A stretch of DNA of 64,000 nucleotides, from positions 2,976,001 to 3,040,000 of the forward strand of contig JAHRBS010000013.1 of NCBI GenBank assembly GCA_024305745.1, in the 5' to 3' direction. Source of the DNA: Polyporus tsugae. Its lineage: Eukaryota > Basidiomycota > Agaricomycetes > Polyporales > Polyporaceae. Numbering within the stretch: the stretch's first letter is position 1; the number at the start of each line of letters is the position of its first letter. A program made the translations under genes and the position numbers. Positions 23,661 to 35,527 of the stretch are shown piece after piece. The notes under the pieces were generated by a model. That model worked only from the letters and a program-made list of their open reading frames with translations, was not told the DNA's origin and searched no databases.

Positions 23661-26600
23661 TTACAGGTAGTTGCGTTCGATCTCCGACAGGATGGACAGG
23701 AAGTCCCCTGCGCGGAGAGAAGACGTCGGGTTAGCCAAGCCGCGCGGACGAAGTAACTCGGAACTCGGAACTCGGGATGCGGGAAGACGAAGCAGGAAGA
23801 ACGCGTGTCGGAAGGAAGGGGGAGCAAGCAAGCAAGCACAAAAAGGAAAACGCAGCGACAAAAGTAAACGAAAGGAAGGAAGGAGGAAGGAGAAGCTCAC
23901 AGAGGTACGCATGCGCGCGCGCCGCAGAAGCGGGCGCAATCTCCGCCTTCCGCACCGCGTCCAGCAAGGTTGAAGCAACGAATCGGACCTTGTGCACCTA
24001 ATGAACAACCGAACCCGAAACGTTAGCGCATCGGCTCCGAGGGCACCAGAAGGTGCGCGGGGATCGTCGTCACCCACCAGAGAGGGCCCGTTCGTGGCGA
24101 TGGACTGGATTGGAATGCTGAATGGGGGGATTCGCATCGAGAGTGTGAGCAAAATACGCAAACGGTGTATCACAAGGTGCCCGCATCGACGCACCTGTGG
24201 AGGATGTTCAGGAGATCGCTCGCGACCATTTCGCGGTCCTCGGCCGCCATGTGTTCATCGACGCTGCCCCGCAGCGACGTGATCAACTCGTCGCGGTACT
24301 GCTCAATCACGAAGCGGACCAATTGCTAGCGCACGGACGAAAGTGTCGTCAGCGTGAGAGGGCCAAGCACACACCCATTCAAGCCCGCGGACGCACCTGT
24401 GTGACATACAGGTTCGCCTGCATGACCAAGAACGGGTTGAGCGCGTTCGCCCGCGACGCGTTCGGGTTGTCGAAGAAGTCCTTGACCTCCGTGAACGCCG
24501 CCTGGCGGAAGCCCGCGCCGCCGAACTCTGGCGGGAGGTGCGACTGTGAGTGCGCGAACTTGAGGCGGAGCGGCTCGGGCGCGTGCCCGAGTGCGGCCAC
24601 GATGCGCGAGTGCAGCGCCTGCACCTCCTCGAGGCGCGCGGTGAGGAACTGGCCCTGCGGGGGCGACCGCTTGTCGACCCGGATCCGGACGAGGATCTCA
24701 CCGAGGAGGGCGAAGATGCGTGAGATGTAGTTCAGCCCGGACACAATTGCGGTCTTCCCGTGGGGCTGCGGGAGGTATGCACTTGGGGTGATGCTGGGGT
24801 AGGTGGCGAGAGGAGCGGAGCAGGAAGCCGATCCGAGGGAAGGGCGGAGAGACGAGCGAAGACGGACCACGATGCGCGCAACGCGGGATGGGCACGGGTA
24901 AGGGGTGGTTAATCCTCGGACACGCGTCGGGGGTCGTGACCACTTACTATTCGTCGTCGAGCTCTCGTGGAAAATTACACGTGGTGTCCTCGTCTCGGAG
25001 GCAGATCGGGCGGCCCAAGAGGATGGACATGGATTTATCCGCTGCGTGAGTCAGGTGCACCCGAGGTCAACATCGATTAGGATAGCGTTGCCCCGGCTGA
25101 TCATGCAGACCCTGCGGAAGAAATTAAGATGCTTACCCCCAAATAGCAACCAGAACGTTCTTCGGCGAACTTCGCACTCGATGAAGTCGAGCCCTTCGTA
25201 CGAAGATTCCTCGTGCATCCGAAGGGTTACAGCGATATGCGCGGCTTCCCCGAACGCTGCATGCTGCGTTGCGTCGTGGCCCTCGCAGAAGTGGTAGCAA
25301 CTGTCGCTGTGTGGATATGTGCGCGTGTAAGCATGAGAGAACGCGTGCAAGTGGAACGAGTTCTCGAAAGACCACGTACAAGTACCGAATCACGACGTGC
25401 ATCGAGGTTGGCGGGTCGTAGGAAGCAACCGATATATGTCGACTCGCCTCATGACAGGTCTGCGCGAGCTTCCGGACCGCGTGGCGCTCCATGGGGAGGT
25501 ACGACCGCGGGACCTGCACGAGCGTGGACGCGACCGTGGCCATGACGAGCGCGAAGAAGAGCGGGTCGCGCTCCTCTCGCCGCGCGTGTATGTCCGCCAT
25601 AAACGACGGCTTGTGCACGCACGGCGTCAGTGGATATACAAAGTCGAAAAAGAGAGCAATAATGAGGAGAATGGTATCGCGCGGCGCAACGTCTTCCAGC
25701 CGGTGCGGGCGGTAGTGGTATGAAAGTGGGGGTATAGCTGACGACGGGAGAACGGAGAGGGCCTGGTACTGCTTGTACGACCAGTTGTGGAGCGGGTATG
25801 TGCTGAACTGGTCCGAGGGCGACCCGCACTGTGGAGGCTCGTCCTGCCGCGGTGACGAGCGCGAAGACATGGACATGGACATGTCGTGTTCGGGCAGGCG
25901 TGAATTTCCGAAGGACGAGGGCACGGACATGGTGAGTGGCGGGAACTGGGAGTGGAACCCATCCGCGGCGATGGGGTAGCGTGAGGGCGGGAGGGCTGAA
26001 ACAGTCTGCATCGAGCCAAGGGCAGTGTCCAGGAATGGAATTTGGGCGCAGGCCGTGAGCGCGGTCTGAGTGGGGCTCGCCGCGCTCTGGGACGTCGAGG
26101 CAGGGGACCGCGGGATTTCGGAGCCATTTTGGTTTTCCTGTTGGGTGACCGCGGCCGCGGCCGCGGCCTCTTGAAGTCTGCGGAGGTATCTAGGGGACGC
26201 ACAGTGTATATTGGCGATTTGGACCTGAAACGTACTGGACGCGATCACTTACAGGTTGGGAGGCCCTCTCTTCTTGGGCTGGTAGTCATAGGTGCAGGGG
26301 ATGCCGAGGGTGATGCAATGCTTGCAGGATCCCTTCGGATCGTCCGGATTCTCGCGCGCGCACCTCACCTTCCGCGCACGGCACGCATCGCAGCCTGCTG
26401 AGGATGTCAACGGACCAATAACGAGAGGCTGAAGAGCAGGGAACGCACTCTGTGATTGCCGCCTGGACGAAAGCAAAGAGAGGTCGGTTAGCATGGGCGG
26501 CTCGGAAGAAAGGGAAAGAGACACAACATGGCGAAGCTAGTCGAACGCGGCGTATTGGCGGAGGTGGGGAGGGATGCGGGGTAGAACAGAAACGGAGGAG

Positions 26601-26771
26601 GGACTGCGGGGGATGGGCAGACGGACGGGCTGAAGGGGAGCGGGGAAATCTCGGGGAAAGGGAGACTGACTTTCTCTTGATCTTGCTGGATTCGGACGGG
26701 TCCTTGGGACTGGGGTCGTCAGAAGGGGGTGTGGGCGAGCTCGATTCTTTTTTTGTACGCGCGGAGGGCAT
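23661..26771 (-). CDS. Zn(II)2Cys6 fungal transcription factor
   Basis: The model starts at ATG 26771 (MPSARTKKESSS, basic and Ser/Pro-rich) and ends at TAA 23661-23663 (..SEIERNYL). The third exon has the binuclear zinc cluster CDACRARKVRC, then a Gly/Asp-rich linker, CKHC and ITLGIPC, followed by the basic linker YDYQPKKRGPPNLYLRRLQE. An Ala run encoded by repeated GCGGCC, a Gln/Ser/Met-rich disordered region, then the fungal-specific middle homology domain follow: FFDFVYPLTPCVHKPSF, then MATVASTLVQVPRSYLP, AAHIAVTLRMHEESSYEGLD and VRRRTFWLLF. The C-terminal exons are LEEVQALHSRIVAALGH and LNPFLVMQANLYVTQ. It acts in the nucleus on CGG-type half sites. No neighbouring pathway gene suggests a target. 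Family certain, regulon unknown. Confidence 0.88.
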
Positions 26772-27842
26772 GGTCGAGGGAAGTGGGAGAGGGAAAGGGG
26801 GCACGGGCTGGGCGTGGGCGTGGAGGAGGACCGAGGGGGAGGAAGCGCTGGGTGGGCGGACAGAGGCAGGGGCGCGGGGACAATCACGGTGACGATGGCG
26901 GGATACTTATTCGCCCGCAGGCACAGGCTGGGCAAGGAGCTAGAAGCGAGGACTATGGCCGCGGGCAAGAAAGAGGTCGAGGTGTGCATGATTTTGAACG
27001 CGTTTTGTTTGTTCGCGTGTTGTCTGCAGCGAGGGCTCGGTTGGTTCTCCGATCCCAGCAGGCGAAACCAATTCCGCGCATACACTCGGATGTCGCAGCC
27101 ACAGTCCATCTGCCATCCACCCCCGGCATCTTTCCCAATCCGTCCTTCTCGTTCTTTTCCGCGCGACAAATACACCTCGACATCCCACCCCATAACGACC
27201 TCGTCACGCGAACACCGGCTCATCTCCGGCCATTCCTCATCCCCCTCTTTCGGGCCCCCGTCCCCTTTCCCGTCCACCTCGATCTCAATCAAAGTTATCG
27301 TCGCATGCCCTCCACACGCGCCCGCCTCCTTCGCCGTCCAACAAACTCCATGGTGAGCCGCCCTGGGATTATTATTTGCCCCGCCATTACGACAGCCGCG
27401 CTCCTACTCTACTCTACGCGCGTTCAATATCCACCCCCCGTTTCGTCCGCCTCGCACCCCGGCGCACTCCCCGAAGCCCGTCATCCCCGCCCCGCCGTCG
27501 CAACCATTCGCCCCACACCGCGCCCGTCGAAAGCCAGTCAGAAGGACGCTCCCTGCTTCTTCTCCCCTTCCCCGCCCACGTGAACGACCACGACCACGAC
27601 CACCCTCATCAGCCGGTCCTTGCGCTTCGCGCCGGGCCCAAGCCCAAGCACCAGAAGCCCCTCCTTTTGGCACGCGCGATGGGCGAACGTCCTCCCCGCA
27701 TGATCGCGGCTCCTTCGTCCAAGCAGACAGCAAGAGTGCCCCAGCAACGCTTCCTCTTCCATCGGAACCGTCCACAGGGATCACCAGCCTTCGGGGCCTT
27801 TAACCTCGCCCCCACGTCGTCCCGAGTCCCAGCGTCGTCCAG
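26772..27842. other. Promoter side of the Zn2Cys6 gene; weak small-ORF candidate
   Basis: The region lies between the transcription-factor start and the 3' end of the PPR gene. On the plus strand, 27305-27583 could encode a 92-residue protein: an Arg-rich start (MPSTRARLLRRPTNSM), then a short hydrophobic stretch (IIICPAITTAALLLY) and a Pro/Arg-rich tail, as in a mitochondrial-targeted or tail-anchored peptide. There is no intron or family support, and composition alone could explain it. Otherwise nothing was seen. Confidence 0.2.
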
Positions 27843-30629
27843 CTACCGAGCGTCCGCAGCGCCGACGTCGTCCATCCCCCACGTCGCCCGGTACCGTTTA
27901 CGCTCGATGTGCCTGGCCCGCGCGACCCCGGACAAGAGCCCCAGCTCCGACAGCATCGCATTTGCCCGGGTCTCGTCGAGCCACCCGTGCGCGTAATGGT
28001 CCCGCACCTGGCGCGCGATCTGCCTCCGAAGCGCCGCCTGCGCCGGGTCCGTGAACTGCACCTTGCCCTTGACGAGCTGCTTCCAGAACCGGAACGCCAT
28101 CGCTGGGTCCTCCGCGCGCAGCGCCGCGACGACGCAGTCGCGGCCCATGTTCGCGGTCGGCCGGATGCCCGCGTCGAGCATCGTGTCCACGATGTCCCTC
28201 GCATTGTCAAGCTGCACACCCGGCGTTGTGAGTGCCGACTGTGACGATACCGTCGCGTGCAGGAGCGTGCCCATCGTCTTGAATGAGAAGTGCGTGAGCC
28301 CGCTGGCGCGTGCCTGCCGTAGGAGCTCGCCGACAAGCGGTGCGTCCCCGTGGAAGATCGCCCAGTGTATGACCGTCCCGAACGTGACCGCGTCCGGCAT
28401 GAAGCCGGCGTCGACCAAGCCGCTGATGCGCGCCGCCCCGGCAGCAGGGTTCGCCCTCGCGACGACCGACAGCGCGACGTTGACGTCGTACATGTCAAGC
28501 TTGAGCCCGCGCGCCTTCATCGCCGCAAACACCTCGAACGCAAGCTGCTCCCTCTCGAGCATGAACGCGCCCCGCGCGAGCGCGTTGAGCCCAAAGTGGT
28601 CCGCCGCCTCGAGCGGCAGCTTGCTCGCGACGTACGCGTCGAACACGGTCTCGGCAAATCGTCGGAGCTCGCCCGCGCGCGCGAGCAGCTCCGCGCGGGT
28701 CAGCCCGTCGAAGCCCAGCGCTCGGCGAGTGCGAGTACTGCCCCCGTCTTCGCCTTCTCCAGCCCCAAGCTCGGGCGCCGGGAGGTCAGTCCTAGCCCCA
28801 GCCCCAGTTCTGTCGGGCGGCAGCCCAGACACAACCTTGACCTCCCCGCGCGGGGGTGGGGGCGAAGGCGAAGGGGGGTGTGGAGCGCCATCGGATGCGG
28901 GGCGATCTTCTCCGTCGGGGGAAGCCCCCAGGTCGTCTACCTCCTGATCGCCTGCCCCCGCGGCCGCCTCTGCGTCTGCGCCCTCCACTTGATTTCCCCG
29001 GGGAGGCTCCGGAATGGGCTCGTTGGGCCAGCGGGTGCGCACCGTGCGTATCGCGATTGCCTCTGCCTTCACGAACGCGCTGACGAGGCGAAGCATGACG
29101 GACCGGCGTCCTACTACGGAGAGCCTGTCGAGACCAGTCGAGTAGCGTTCCCAGAGCGCGCGAGCGTACGCCGTGAACCCGAGGGCAGCTGCATTGCCGA
29201 CGAAATCGGCGCGAATGGGAGGAGGAAGGGGGATGTCCTCTTCCACGACTTGTTGGACGAGGAGGCGCGTGAGGTGGACGTTGCGGCTGTCCTGCTGGAG
29301 GTACTGCATGAACGAGAGCAGTGTCTTACTACGAGGAGGGGGGTAGGAGTGGGTGGCCTTGACCTTGCGTGCAGAGCTGTATACAATTTCCACGAGCTCG
29401 GGTAGCTTTGTATGACTTGCCGCGTCGTAGAACGCTTGGAGGACAGATTCGGACACAGCGAAGTCGCTTGTACGCTGGAAGAGAATGATGAAAGTGGACG
29501 CAGCTGTTCTGAGGTCTCCTTCGTGAGGGTCGTTCAGCGTAATGGCAACCCAGTCTTCAATAAGTTGGGCGAGTGGATGCGATATGACCTTGCGAGCAGA
29601 CACCTCAGGCATGAGAAGCTCAGAGGCACGCGCACTCCACCCATGCGCCAGACAAGTACGGACGAGGACAGAGAGGACGATGTAGACGTAGTCCTTGGAA
29701 GACAGGTCGGTCGCGTTGATCGCGTTGTGGTTGATATGTTCGCCCGCGACGAGCTGTGCAAGGAGGGCGGACGCTTCGGACTGCTTGCCATCCTGTGCAA
29801 GAGCCAGGATGCCGCGGAACGTCGCCCAGAGAACGCGAGGGACGAGGACCCCGGAGCTTGACTCCTCCCAAAGGCCACGGGGTATGTCTTCCGACGGAAC
29901 AGGCTTGTCAGGCAACGCCTCGGTAAGCCATGGGGCAAGCATGCCAAAAATCTCTCCATCCACTGTCCTATCTGGGGGATAAGCAGCAATAGCACGAGCA
30001 ATAATGACCCGAGATTGCTCAGGGACGAAGCGCAACCCGTCGTGCGACTCAAGCGTGCGCAGAAGCTGGAGGATCTGACTCTTTGTGATTGCCCGCGCCA
30101 TCCCGAGTTTCCTGAGCAGGATGACGATGATGAACCGTCCCCTGAGGGTGTTCTGGCGTTCGCAGATACCGATCGCATCCTGGACGAGGTCGGGGATGAC
30201 GTCTGGTCCTGCCCAACGGCCCTTGACTGCGTCGCGAACGACGAGTTCGAAGCGGTCGGTAGTCAGCTGCTTGAGGCCAGAGAGACCATGCTTGCGGAGA
30301 AAGATGTAGTTGGATATGGGTCGTTGGCTGAACTCGTGGTCGGACATATGTGATATGGATGACAGTCGTCCCCCCTCGTGGGCTGAGCGATGGTCTGTAT
30401 TGGGAAGCGTTTCAGACGCGGGTGTGGCGGTTGTTGGAGCGTTCGCGCTGGGGGTGGTCGTCGGGTCGGTTGGTGCATCCTGGACGACAGTACTTGAGCT
30501 GGCGGGGCGAGCATGGTGACGGGAGGGTGTTTCGGGAACAGGAATACGGGAAGCGTGTCGTTGGGCAAGGAGGTTGGAGAAGTGGCGCTGTGCGGGTGCT
30601 CGCAGGAGTTGGTGGCGACAAAAGAACAT
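27843..30629 (-). CDS. PPR-like mitochondrial RNA-binding protein
   Basis: A single uninterrupted frame of 928 codons from ATG 30629 to the stop at 27843. The N terminus, MFFCRHQLLRAPAQRHFSN, is rich in Arg, Ser and hydrophobic residues without acids for about 25 residues, as in a mitochondrial presequence. Much of the protein consists of paired helices. In the last third these read like pentatricopeptide units, for example RGLKLDMYDVNVALSVVAR, DAGFMPDAVTFGTVIHWA and DAGIRPTANMGRDCVVAAL, with the typical 'D..TYN.LI' spacing. A Pro/Gly/Glu-rich linker of about 100 residues (28,700-29,000) separates two helical halves. The role is inferred to be binding of a mitochondrial transcript. The absence of introns in a gene this long is atypical for the neighbourhood. 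Confidence 0.75.
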   Translation of the reverse strand: MFFCRHQLLRAPAQRHFSNLLAQRHASRIPVPETPSRHHARPASSSTVVQDAPTDPTTTPSANAPTTATPASETLPNTDHRSAHEGGRLSSISHMSDHEFSQRPISNYIFLRKHGLSGLKQLTTDRFELVVRDAVKGRWAGPDVIPDLVQDAIGICERQNTLRGRFIIVILLRKLGMARAITKSQILQLLRTLESHDGLRFVPEQSRVIIARAIAAYPPDRTVDGEIFGMLAPWLTEALPDKPVPSEDIPRGLWEESSSGVLVPRVLWATFRGILALAQDGKQSEASALLAQLVAGEHINHNAINATDLSSKDYVYIVLSVLVRTCLAHGWSARASELLMPEVSARKVISHPLAQLIEDWVAITLNDPHEGDLRTAASTFIILFQRTSDFAVSESVLQAFYDAASHTKLPELVEIVYSSARKVKATHSYPPPRSKTLLSFMQYLQQDSRNVHLTRLLVQQVVEEDIPLPPPIRADFVGNAAALGFTAYARALWERYSTGLDRLSVVGRRSVMLRLVSAFVKAEAIAIRTVRTRWPNEPIPEPPRGNQVEGADAEAAAGAGDQEVDDLGASPDGEDRPASDGAPHPPSPSPPPPRGEVKVVSGLPPDRTGAGARTDLPAPELGAGEGEDGGSTRTRRALGFDGLTRAELLARAGELRRFAETVFDAYVASKLPLEAADHFGLNALARGAFMLEREQLAFEVFAAMKARGLKLDMYDVNVALSVVARANPAAGAARISGLVDAGFMPDAVTFGTVIHWAIFHGDAPLVGELLRQARASGLTHFSFKTMGTLLHATVSSQSALTTPGVQLDNARDIVDTMLDAGIRPTANMGRDCVVAALRAEDPAMAFRFWKQLVKGKVQFTDPAQAALRRQIARQVRDHYAHGWLDETRANAMLSELGLLSGVARARHIERKRYRATWGMDDVGAADAR

Positions 30630-32864
30630 AAAGTCAACTAATTCCAGGCGAACGGGCGACCGTTCATCAATTCAGCAAGGCCTGTATGCATCAGTATCCG
30701 AACTGAGACGCACCTCATGCCGCAAATCCGCTCCGCAACTTTTCGGCCTCGCCGATAGAATACCAAGGACACGGCGTGGCGAGGCGGAGTCCCAGGAGGT
30801 CTGTAAGTTTTCACGCACGAGCGACAGAGAAGAGCTGCACACTGTCTGCCCAGGCGCCGACGTCAGCAAAGCCTCCGTGACGAACGCGTCACACCGCGCC
30901 AGTCACCCTCCGGCAGTTCCCGGTCCGAGTCGACTCGCGATCGGACCTCAGGCCTCAGGCTCGTCAGTTGACCGCGTTCGCGAGCTCGAAGTTGATGCCG
31001 ACGTCCACCATCTCAGACCACCGACGTATTCTCCTTACCCTGAAATACTCATATTCTTCGGAGTATGATACTCTCGGCACCGACACCGTACGCGTATCAT
31101 CAAAGCGTTCGTGTGCGTTCGTATTTCTTTTTACTGAAATTCACCCCAATATCGTCAGGTCAGATTCGTCGACTCCTTTAGGTGTTTTGTGCTGTCATTT
31201 CTCGCGACCACCGTCGTGGATCCAGCACCCTCGGGCATCAATACGGACTCTGTAAAGTATCCTTTACAACCGACTACCTCTTCCCCCTCCCTGACCGCCG
31301 CTCAACCGTCCGTGCGTCGCGCTACCGCCAGATGTAGCTAATCCTCGGATAATCATGAGGTCATCAGTTTCATCTGATTACCTATTCCAAGTAGTCTACC
31401 TTCTAAAGCTCCCGCCCCAAGTTAGTTTACTGACCAGTGCTTCTCCCATTCAGTCATCACGAAGTACACTTACCATCTTCGACCGGTTACATGCATTGAC
31501 TCGTAGAGTCCTTGTGAACCACGCTCTGTGACATGGGAAACACAAGGATGAACGAGCCCCATATCGACCGCTGCGGCGGCCCCGTCGTGTCGACACTGGG
31601 AATGGAAAACGCATCGCCCTGATCGGCAGCAATGTCGAGCTCACCTCGTCTGCATGCGCCCCAGTTGCCGTAAGCCCGTGTCCATGTCGATAAGTGCACC
31701 CCAGCCAGGAAGCTCGCGCTCGGCTAACGCCACTTCTCCGAGCATTAGCATCCTTTGCGACAGACCGGCCTAGCCGTATATATCCCGAGCCAATCTCATC
31801 TCTGTCCCCGTTCTACGGACTCGCGCCGGTTCCGCGGATGGAACGTTCCCCTGACCAGTCCAACGTGCCTGCTGACTTTCCTGGCACACGGCAATCTACG
31901 TCTTGCGGATGATGCTCGGGAGCATCATGGCCTCAGCACGGAAGAACTGGACGTTCAGTGTTCAGCGTTCAGCGCCCCGTCCTCCACTGTAAGTGGTCTC
32001 ATCCCCCGCTCTCGCGCCCGTTAACCATAAGGCACTGTCTTTAGCTCAAGCTCTCAAGCTCTGTTCCTGCTCCAAGAGCGTACCTGGTAGCGTAATAAAA
32101 TAGCTGCGAATGGGGGCCTGTGTAGCCAAACCTTACCTTCCGCTATTTTCCGACTGAATGGTAGCTTTGCAGCGCCGACCCACGCCCGCTCGGGATACAA
32201 TACTCAAGAAACCGCGCTAGGCCAATCTCGCACTCGGAGGTTGTTCGATCGTTACCGGCGTGACCCCTGATCCTGAGGCTGGAAGTCGCCGGACTCGGTG
32301 GTTACCACCAGCTGTGGGAGTGGAGCGTGGATTCCGCACAAGACAAGGAGATCGATGCTCGAAGTCCCGATCAGTCCTTGAGGTGTGACTCGGCATCTCG
32401 ATGATATCCTGACCTACAGGACCGGTGTTGACGAGATCATGGGATGCCATTCCATTCACGGATTCACGGGTTCCGAACGCCAACTACGAAGATTAAACCT
32501 CGGATATACCAGGCGGATAAATCTTCGTTTGGCACGGGTCGGACATATGGTCGATGGCCTGTGATATCACGTCCCGTAGGCGAACTTAAAAACACTCTCT
32601 ATTGCGCTAATCTCACGTGTCATTTTACGAATCTGGCGCTGCGTACGGATCGCAAAAGGACGGGCGACTTTCTTGGACTCTTTCCATTTCTGGAACGACA
32701 CCGTCGCGCGGCATTTTGCGGTGTGAGCGCTAGTCCACCGTCCAGTCGCCGGCGCTGGTCGGAGTCCTCTTCCGATGAGACAACGTTAACCTTAGCTTCC
32801 GAAGACAGAGCATAGCTACTTTTAATCATCCCCGGACGCTTTCCTGGCTCTCGCACCGGTCACG
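30630..32864. other. Gene-poor stretch, 2.2 kb
   Basis: Starts with the promoter of the PPR gene. A TATATAT sequence occurs at 31778-31784 with a short frame downstream (ATG 31839) that stops after about 24 codons and has no homology I recognise. No transposon domains, terminal repeats or RNA genes were seen. Confidence 0.35.
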
Positions 32865-33478
32865 ATGGTGAATCCGACTCTCACGACAGAACAACAGGCT
32901 GGCCTGATGGCTTTTTACGAGCCGCCACGTAACATGTGAGTCCTTCACAAATGCCGGGGTTCAAACAGATTAACAGAAGAACCCTGGAAGAACCTTAAGG
33001 TGTGTAGGAAGCGTTGAGACATATTACGTGGCCCAGACGGTTCTGACAAATCCTTTAGGAACAAGGTACAACAGGAACTAGCCAATAAAACGTGGACAAG
33101 ACAACCTTCAAGGAACCGCCGAGGAGAAGCAGACCACTGCTCAAACTCTAGCTCGCGCATCACCTCGAGGCGGCTCGGAATTACCAGGTTGCACCCTGCC
33201 CGTAATCTCATACGGCTCCACGCAGCGGTGGCCCGGCCTCTCCGTAAGACCATCGTTCAGAGGAACCAGGTATGTTCCGCAGCCATATGTCTGGATTAAC
33301 ATAGCCGACCGCCGGCATAGTCCTCAGCCGAGCACGCGAGGCGAGGCACATCGAATGCAGGGACGAAGGTCGAAGAACGCACCCATGCAGCGTCCAGATG
33401 AGCTGCCTCACTGCCTGTTGGCGGGAAATGCGGCGCGGGTCTCGATTGTACAGGCTCTCAGTAACTTCCTCGACCTGA
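32865..33478 (+). CDS. Candidate orphan gene with short introns
   Basis: ATG 32865 opens MVNPTLTTEQQAGLMAFYEP. A splice with donor gtgagt and acceptor aacag leads to LTEEPWKNLK. An intron ending ctgac..tttag leads to NKVQQELANKTWTRQPSRN and an Arg/Ser-rich stretch, and a third intron (gtatgt .. attaacatag) leads to PTAGIVLSRAREARHIECRD and a stop at 33476-33478. The joined product is about 160 residues, basic, with no recognised domain. Support is three intron-like gaps that each keep the frame. Against it, the first intron would be only 33 bases and the second uses a weak gtgtag donor. It could be real, decayed or chance. Confidence 0.3.
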
Positions 33479-33999
33479 CCGATTGGGTCACCATGCGGCG
33501 AGGATGCGGTCAGATCGCTATTGAGGCCAGGCCAGAATGCCAAGTTACTACGGCAAGCTAGAGACCGAGTTCCACCCCGTTACCGATTTGGCTCAGGCCG
33601 ACGCTGTGACGAAACCCTCCCCTGAGTGCGATAGTCGGCTTTTGGAAAACAAAACAAGCCGACCATGTCTACCGCCGACAGTTCAGATGGAATTCATCCT
33701 CAGCACAGTTTCGTCAGTGAGAGCGCCGCTTCACTGGAACCCCTGGTAAAATTAAAATCAGGCCCCGTGTCGAAGTATCCGGCGGCCGCCCCCTCGATTG
33801 TATGTATGTGGCTATCTCAATCTCGGTAGAGACGACAAGGAGGTTTACTGTCGCTTACGGATGTCGCTACGGATGCCAAGTCCACGACAATTTGATCGTT
33901 CCTGTGCACTCTAAATGAAATAACATTCAGTCAAGCCGGCGGCAGACAAACAAGCGTGCGTATTGGTTGCGACAGTCACCGCGACCATGCGCGCAGCGT
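33479..33999. other. Spacer between two orphan coding tracts
   Basis: About 520 bases with no coding frame that I can support on either strand, and no repeat or RNA signature. Confidence 0.3.
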
Positions 34000-34560
34000 A
34001 CGTATACTTATCTCCAGCCGGGCTCAAACATCTTGACTATAGATTGTATATTGCTGCTGACAACGCCTGATTGCGACACGGCGGACATCGACTCAGCGGT
34101 ATTCGGTGAACAGCCCGAAATCATGTCAGGCCGTCGGCATTGCAGACACCTCATTTTCCATAATGTGAGGTTGTTGCCGATATCTTTGACCCAGAACTTC
34201 TTTCTGTTGTAGATGGAAATGTTGCTTAATATACCAGAAGAACTTCTCAATGTTACGGAACGTCAATCTCAAATTTGGAAAAAGCTTCATGATGCTGAGA
34301 CGATGGAAGTGACACGGGAACTATAACGATGCGCTCAGCAACAATTGTCATTCATGCACGGGTCTCGACTAATTCTCCATGAGGGGTTTGTCGCTAGTCA
34401 GGTTCTCTTCCGCATGTTAGAAGCAATGGGGGTACATCAGCATTGCAAGCAATATTCATCCCCATTTCACTGTGGTCCAGGTGTGGCCAGATACGTTATT
34501 CTGATCTACATGCTGTGACAGCAACCATCATGGAGCAATTTCTCAACGTGGTGAGTACCC
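34000..34560 (+). pseudogene. Orphan coding tract, probably a gene relic
   Basis: A plus-strand frame reads DCDTADIDSAVFGEQPEIM and RHLIFHN up to a GTGAGG donor. After an intron ending ttgtag (34165-34212) the frame continues MEMLLNIPEELLNVTERQS and WKKLHDAETMEV. It then meets one in-frame TAA at about 34324 and stays open as LSFMHGSRLILHEGFVASQV. A further intron ending gtgacag leads to MEQFLNV before a gtgagt donor. The amphipathic, Glu/Leu-rich composition and intron-like joints suggest former coding sequence; the internal stop suggests decay. I recognise no family. Confidence 0.25.
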
Positions 34561-35527
34561 AACGGGTATCAGGGATACCTTGGGCTAAACGGCGTAGGTA
34601 GTAACGGGCCGCCCAGCCATGGGTGGTTAAACAGAGAGACCGGCCGACCGCAGTTTTGCTGCAGGTAGACCGGCATCGACGCAGCGAGGATGTTGCAACC
34701 TGTTGCAACCTACCCGACAATTCTAAGAAGACTGAAATAAGCTGACAGAGCATGTAACGGTTCATGGACGGTCTGGGTGTTCGTCTAGCATTCCGATGCA
34801 CGATGCTGGAACAACGGGAATGAGGAACGCATGGGGTTAACGCGTACCTTTGAGCTCCCACAGCGCTTCAGGTCTCGTCTTCAAGGACTACAGGTAAACT
34901 ACACTGCCTTCGCCAGCGGAATGCCGCGGAAGCCACATTCCTGGGAGCGAGAAAAGAAGTTCGCAGCTGGTACTGGAGATAGGCCTACACCACCAACTTG
35001 AAGACAAAGTGGCGGTAAGAACATTGTGACTGGTAAACAGGGAAGGTGGGCATACGTGTAAAATTCCTTTCGACCATTACCGAGCGCTCTATCGAGCCAT
35101 CCTGATGGTTCCCTGGCTCTGAGGAGGCCTGTGCAGAGAGATAAGTATCGGCAGGACCCCTCAAAATGGCATTGTCATTGAATAGTAATTGGGCGGCCCG
35201 CCGCGAGCATCATGGAGACAACGAGATAGTATAGAGGCCAGAAAGGTGGTGTCGGAAGGGACTCGTTGGTGAGATCTGCCTCTCTTGGAGAGCGAAGCTA
35301 AGGTTGAAGGGATTCGTCACAAACTTTCACCAACCTCAACGGTCGCTGCGCGCTTGGGACACACTGGGCGCTAGACCTCCACTGTGCGCGTGTCCACTGC
35401 TGTGCGCAACGAAGCAACGTAACTTGCACACTCCTCTTTCCTTTCCTTTTTGTCCTCTCACTGGGTTGGACTGTATCTGGGATTCTCGCTTTGGGTACAC
35501 TGGGAAAGCCACCGTTTCCGCGGCAAG
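34561..35527. other. Intergenic region upstream of the GRASP gene
   Basis: No supported coding frame. The last ~150 bases are pyrimidine-rich with CTTTCCTTTCC runs, as expected for a fungal promoter/leader. Confidence 0.4.

Noticed and set aside
26729..27583. 284-codon plus-strand open frame
   Set aside because: The first half is antisense to the promoter/first exon of the Zn2Cys6 gene and has no family features. Only its last 92 codons are kept as a weak candidate.
28350..29405. 351-codon plus-strand open frame
   Set aside because: Antisense to the 928-codon PPR-like gene; Arg/Pro/Ala-rich shadow without motifs.
30630..35527. Search for transposon domains, terminal repeats or a hidden gene cluster in the gene-poor stretch
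   Set aside because: No reverse transcriptase, transposase, integrase or helicase motifs and no obvious terminal repeats were seen by eye on either strand.
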